Shown here: positions 5,352 through 8,182 of the stretch, piece by piece | How the letters are laid out: the number at the start of each line of letters is the position of its first letter | Position numbering within the stretch: position 1 is the first letter of the stretch | Assembly: GCA_030640865.1 (NCBI GenBank) | Contig: DAOWIP010000382.1 | Span: forward strand, 1-8,182 | DNA from: Sedimentisphaerales bacterium | GTDB lineage: Bacteria; Planctomycetota; Phycisphaerae; Sedimentisphaerales; SM23-30 | Length of the DNA stretch: 8,182 nt | Direction of reading: 5' to 3' | Position numbers and translations under genes: made by a program | Notes under the pieces: model-generated | Told to the model about the DNA's origin: nothing | The model's database searches: none | The model's input: the letters and a program-made list of their open reading frames with translations, nothing else

Positions 5352-5582
5352 ATGCACATTACGAATATCTTGGCCGAGGCCGCCTCCAAAGTCATTGACC
5401 ACACTGATAAGATTGACAAAATTTATGAATTGATGACCAACACACTGGGCTTCAAGTTTATGTTGGGCCTGATGATTATAACCGCCGTTCTTTGTGTTGT
5501 GATTTTTCAGCGGCAGAAGAAGATTGCCCAAAACCAGGTTGACCTGGCAAAGGTAATGGAGCGACTGCTCGAAAAAAAATAG
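5352..5582 (+). CDS. Small single-span membrane protein of unknown function
   Basis: 76 residues. AGGAG (5339-5343) lies 8 nt before ATG 5352, the best ribosome site in the window, so the gene is very likely real. Residues 1-32 are amphipathic and mildly charged (DHTDKIDKIYELM). Residues 33-52 form one hydrophobic span (GFKFMLGLMIITAVLCVVIF), followed by the positive QRQKK and a charged helix to the end (QNQVDLAKVMERLLEKK). By the positive-inside rule the C-terminus is cytoplasmic. There is no cleavable signal or lipobox. The short helix-span-helix form resembles small membrane adaptor or scaffold proteins, but I recognise no family. It is transcribed alone, divergent from ribD and convergent with the large gene at the right. 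Confidence 0.75.
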   Translation: MHITNILAEAASKVIDHTDKIDKIYELMTNTLGFKFMLGLMIITAVLCVVIFQRQKKIAQNQVDLAKVMERLLEKK

Positions 5583-5631
5583 CCCTGACTAATTCGTATT
5601 TGTTGCGGAAGGCGAAAAAGCTGTGCTGTGC

Positions 5632-5650
5632 CACGGCCATTTTGGCCGTG
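5632..5650. terminator. Strong hairpin between convergent genes, possible bidirectional terminator or intergenic repeat
   Basis: CACGGCCA (5632-5639) and TGGCCGTG (5643-5650) form a perfect 8-bp, GC-rich stem around TTT. It lies in the 111-nt gap between the stops at 5582 and 5694. Flanking CCTGA (5584-5588) and TCAGG (5671-5675) could close a larger fold. There is no U-run. The GTGCCAC lead-in resembles short palindromes I recall between genes in planctomycete genomes, so it may be a repeat that also ends transcription. Confidence 0.45.
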
Positions 5651-5693
5651 CTTATGCGGCAGAATGCTAATCAGGAAAAAGTACGAAAGTACA

Positions 5694-8182
5694 CTAATTT
5701 ATATCGATATGGTAATTGATCCGCTTCGTTCCCTTGGGATCATATAGTCCGATTCTGATAATCTGGCCCAGCCATTTTTCCGCGTCCCGGATCAGATAGC
5801 TTTTCGTTACCGTAGCCCCCGGCTGCAGGCGTGCGATAGCCCGTTCCATCCGGTCCTGGTCGGGCAAATCCACGAAACTGTTCAGGCTTATCTCCTTGTC
5901 CGAATCGTTGGTTACCACCTGGTTAATCAGTAAATCGCTTTGGTTGACCCGCCTGGTGAAAATACTCACATCCACTCCGAACAGCCGGATTTCAAATGGG
6001 ATTGAGGTCCTGATGTTATAGTTCCTGTCTGCGTCGATATTGATAAGGGCATCTATATTTTTCCGACCGCCAAGCTCGCTACTGGGAAATTTCAGGGTGA
6101 TTTCCTGCTCGAACTTCTGTTGAGGGCGCAGAATAAAATTTAACATCGGCGGGTCCACCAGCCAATTTCGCTGACGCCGTTCGTCTATGATAAAACGGAG
6201 ACTCCCCGATATGGTGGTGTTAAAGGGATTAACAAACTTCAGCCGCAGCCGCTGTCGCGAAATACTGGCGTCGATAACTTTTGGCGACAGTTCCAGATTG
6301 GCCCGCAGCATAGCGATTCGGCTGTCCACGTTGCTCAGAATGACCGGCCACTGGGTCAGCCTTAGTTGGCTTATCCCATTATGGCTCGGCAGTTTTGTCC
6401 GGTTGCCGAAGATGTCAATCATAGTAGGTGCTTCGCCTAAGTAAAGCTGGGCCTGGACTGGTTCTTTGCCGCTTTGCGGATCGTAGCGGGCGTTCCAGGT
6501 AAAAAGGCACCCCTGCCCGTCACGGTCGAAGATCAACGCAGGCATTCCTGGGGCAATATCAAACTGACCCACGTAACGCGTCGAGCCTAACTCATCTGCC
6601 AGAGTCCGAAATACCGGATAGAGTTCGGTCGGCTCGGTTACCATCCGGGCGTTGTATTTTCTTTGCTGCCAGGGATGTTTAATGAAAATGGCCTGGGCAC
6701 CACCCTTTTTGGCATACGCGATACGTTTGACAAAATCGATCAGTAATTGTTCACGGTCGTATTTGTCGGCATCGAGATGTTCGATAGTTACCCAAATATG
6801 TTCCAATCCTCTATTCCGGCCATCCTCAAGGTAGGCTGGTATCTCTCGCGGCGATATCGACGATGGAATCCGCAACGACACATGGTCTGTCCCGATCTGA
6901 TCGCGTTTGACCTCGTACATACAATTCAACGGGACAGCAAGCACCGTGTTGCTGACCAGTTTGTCGAACTCCTGCCGCATGGTATCGATTACTGGTCGTA
7001 TCCGCGGATCCCACACCTGTTTTTCCTGAAAATCGCCTCCGATCTGCCAGCAGGGAACCTGTCGGGCGTATTGAGCCAGCATAAATGCCACCTGTGGCCG
7101 CCAGAACTGCACATCCTGGCTCAGAACGTCTAACAGGCTCCGCCGCCCGACATCCATCTTGAGTGCCAGTTCGTCCGGCACCTCGTGAAACGTCGCTACT
7201 ACCTCGATTTTCTGTTTTTGCAGATTGATTAGTTTCCGATCGAAGTTCTCTTCCGAAAATATCGCTCCCCCTGTCTCTGCCTGCCGTCGCCACACGGGTA
7301 GCTTCAGCAACTTGGCATTCAGCATTCGCGTCATGTTGATGGCGGTATTCCAGTTACCTCCCTTCTCATCCATCATAATCACACCAAAGCCCTGACCTCT
7401 TCCAGCCGGACCACCGTTTGGTTCTGCCAGTTTCGCGAACGTTAATTGTCTTGTTGCCACCAGCGTATCTGCCGACAAAATCTCAAGTTTGGCTTTATAA
7501 AGCCCTGCCGCCAGGTCGCCCAGTACGGTAGGCTTTGTATCTGCTTCCACACCGGACAATACCCATGCTTTAGTCAGAATCTCTTTGCCGTCTGAACTTT
7601 GTACGGTTAAATGCACCTGATAGTCTAATGAGCCGACGCCTTCCACTTCCACCTGGAGTTGAGCCGTCTCGTTGCAGGCGAATATATTACTGGGCCGATC
7701 CGTGCGCAGAACCACACGCGGTAGTTGATATATTGTGATGTCATCGAACCACGCCAATGCCCTGACATCTTTCTGGAAAACCCGTGTTCGCTCCTGCTCT
7801 TGACGGTCCCACTGGGGTTCCTGCAGCAACCAGAGACTCAGCGTAATAAACCGTGCTTCCGGGAAATTACCCGGCACATAGACCTCCAACCGTGTCCAGC
7901 CGTCCTCGGCCTGATCGAACTGGCTGATTAGTTTTGAGTTGTACAGACTGCCCGGTATAAGGCGGCCAACTCGGTCGGTTAGTGCACAACTGAGCTGGGC
8001 ACGGCAGTTCTCGGCGTCTTCCAGATGGACATAGGCGGTAATCTGAAAATCACTGCCCGGTTTCGCCCGAATCCGCCGTTTGTCATATTCAAATCCCAAA
8101 CTACCGCCGTCTGGAACAAGTTTGAAGCTATAGGAACCGCTGCGGTGATGCCTGGTATCTAATTCGCCTTTTGAGTAGTGTG
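5694..8182 (-). CDS. Large multidomain glycoside-hydrolase-like protein (5' end off window)
   Basis: 828 residues are visible. The frame stays open to the right edge, so the TTG at 8099 is not the real start and any signal peptide is outside. From the edge to about 7712 there is a jelly-roll module: RSGSYSFKLVPD..., then a closing strand WFDDITIYQLP, typical of CBM4/9-like carbohydrate-binding domains. An Ig-like domain follows (about 7712-7433). A TIM-barrel-like region (about 7391-6570) has GVIMMDEKGGNWNTAINMTR, KIEVVATFHE, WQIGGD and HIWVTIEHLD. Next is a beta-sandwich (about 6569-6285; CLFTWNARYD, YLGEAP, DIFGN). A NEW3-like module (about 6284-5979; LRFIIDERRQRNWLVDPP, LRPQQKFEQEITLKFP) and a last beta-domain ending at the stop complete it. 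The likely role is extracellular or periplasmic polysaccharide binding or breakdown. I cannot name the GH family. The acid/base position usually reading NE looks like GD, so catalysis is unproven. Confidence 0.8.
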   Translation of the reverse strand, partial: HYSKGELDTRHHRSGSYSFKLVPDGGSLGFEYDKRRIRAKPGSDFQITAYVHLEDAENCRAQLSCALTDRVGRLIPGSLYNSKLISQFDQAEDGWTRLEVYVPGNFPEARFITLSLWLLQEPQWDRQEQERTRVFQKDVRALAWFDDITIYQLPRVVLRTDRPSNIFACNETAQLQVEVEGVGSLDYQVHLTVQSSDGKEILTKAWVLSGVEADTKPTVLGDLAAGLYKAKLEILSADTLVATRQLTFAKLAEPNGGPAGRGQGFGVIMMDEKGGNWNTAINMTRMLNAKLLKLPVWRRQAETGGAIFSEENFDRKLINLQKQKIEVVATFHEVPDELALKMDVGRRSLLDVLSQDVQFWRPQVAFMLAQYARQVPCWQIGGDFQEKQVWDPRIRPVIDTMRQEFDKLVSNTVLAVPLNCMYEVKRDQIGTDHVSLRIPSSISPREIPAYLEDGRNRGLEHIWVTIEHLDADKYDREQLLIDFVKRIAYAKKGGAQAIFIKHPWQQRKYNARMVTEPTELYPVFRTLADELGSTRYVGQFDIAPGMPALIFDRDGQGCLFTWNARYDPQSGKEPVQAQLYLGEAPTMIDIFGNRTKLPSHNGISQLRLTQWPVILSNVDSRIAMLRANLELSPKVIDASISRQRLRLKFVNPFNTTISGSLRFIIDERRQRNWLVDPPMLNFILRPQQKFEQEITLKFPSSELGGRKNIDALINIDADRNYNIRTSIPFEIRLFGVDVSIFTRRVNQSDLLINQVVTNDSDKEISLNSFVDLPDQDRMERAIARLQPGATVTKSYLIRDAEKWLGQIIRIGLYDPKGTKRINYHIDIN

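Noticed and set aside
6826..7293. 155-residue minus-strand open frame inside the large hydrolase-like gene
   Set aside because: It lies in another frame of a continuous, domain-rich protein, and its Arg/Gly/Ser-rich composition is typical of an out-of-frame shadow.

Overview
The window is ordinary bacterial chromosome of moderate GC, with six genes recognisable or describable at the protein level. The likely source is an uncultured planctomycete, perhaps the Phycisphaerae/Sedimentisphaerales side. That rests on soft evidence: an ECF sigma factor paired with a transmembrane partner that has no zinc finger, a very large multidomain glycoside-hydrolase-like protein, a palindromic intergenic repeat, and frequent non-ATG starts (GTG, TTG, TTG). 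No 16S or other decisive marker is present.

Layout. (1) Positions 1-1038, minus strand: an ECF sigma factor (TTG start) followed 30 nt later by a GTG-started membrane protein that runs off the left edge and is the likely sigma regulator. (2) Positions 1039-1590: about 550 nt without a gene. It has a hairpin and repeat cluster (1157-1314, including a REP-like GTAG palindrome), then a perfect-consensus sigma70 promoter (1403-1432), then a roughly 150-nt leader that can fold into a long nested stem. (3) Positions 1591-2922, plus: the ribosome-associated GTPase HflX. (4) Positions 2972-5229, minus: ribD, followed after only 2 nt by a uroporphyrinogen-decarboxylase-superfamily protein with the zinc motif of corrinoid/CoM methyltransferases. 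This pair converges on hflX. (5) Positions 5352-5582, plus: a 76-residue single-span membrane protein transcribed divergently from ribD. (6) Positions 5694-8182, minus: the C-terminal 828 residues of a large, probably exported carbohydrate-active protein (jelly-roll, Ig-like, TIM-barrel-like and several beta-sandwich domains). Its start lies beyond the right edge.

How the genes relate. The sigma factor and membrane protein look like one signalling unit. ribD and the URO-D-like gene look translationally coupled. The remaining genes appear to be independent units. I see no prophage, transposase, CRISPR array or defence locus, and no clear new multi-gene system. The most unusual items are the zinc-finger-less sigma partner, the structured hflX leader, the ribD/URO-D-like pairing, and the large hydrolase-like protein whose expected acid/base motif looks altered.
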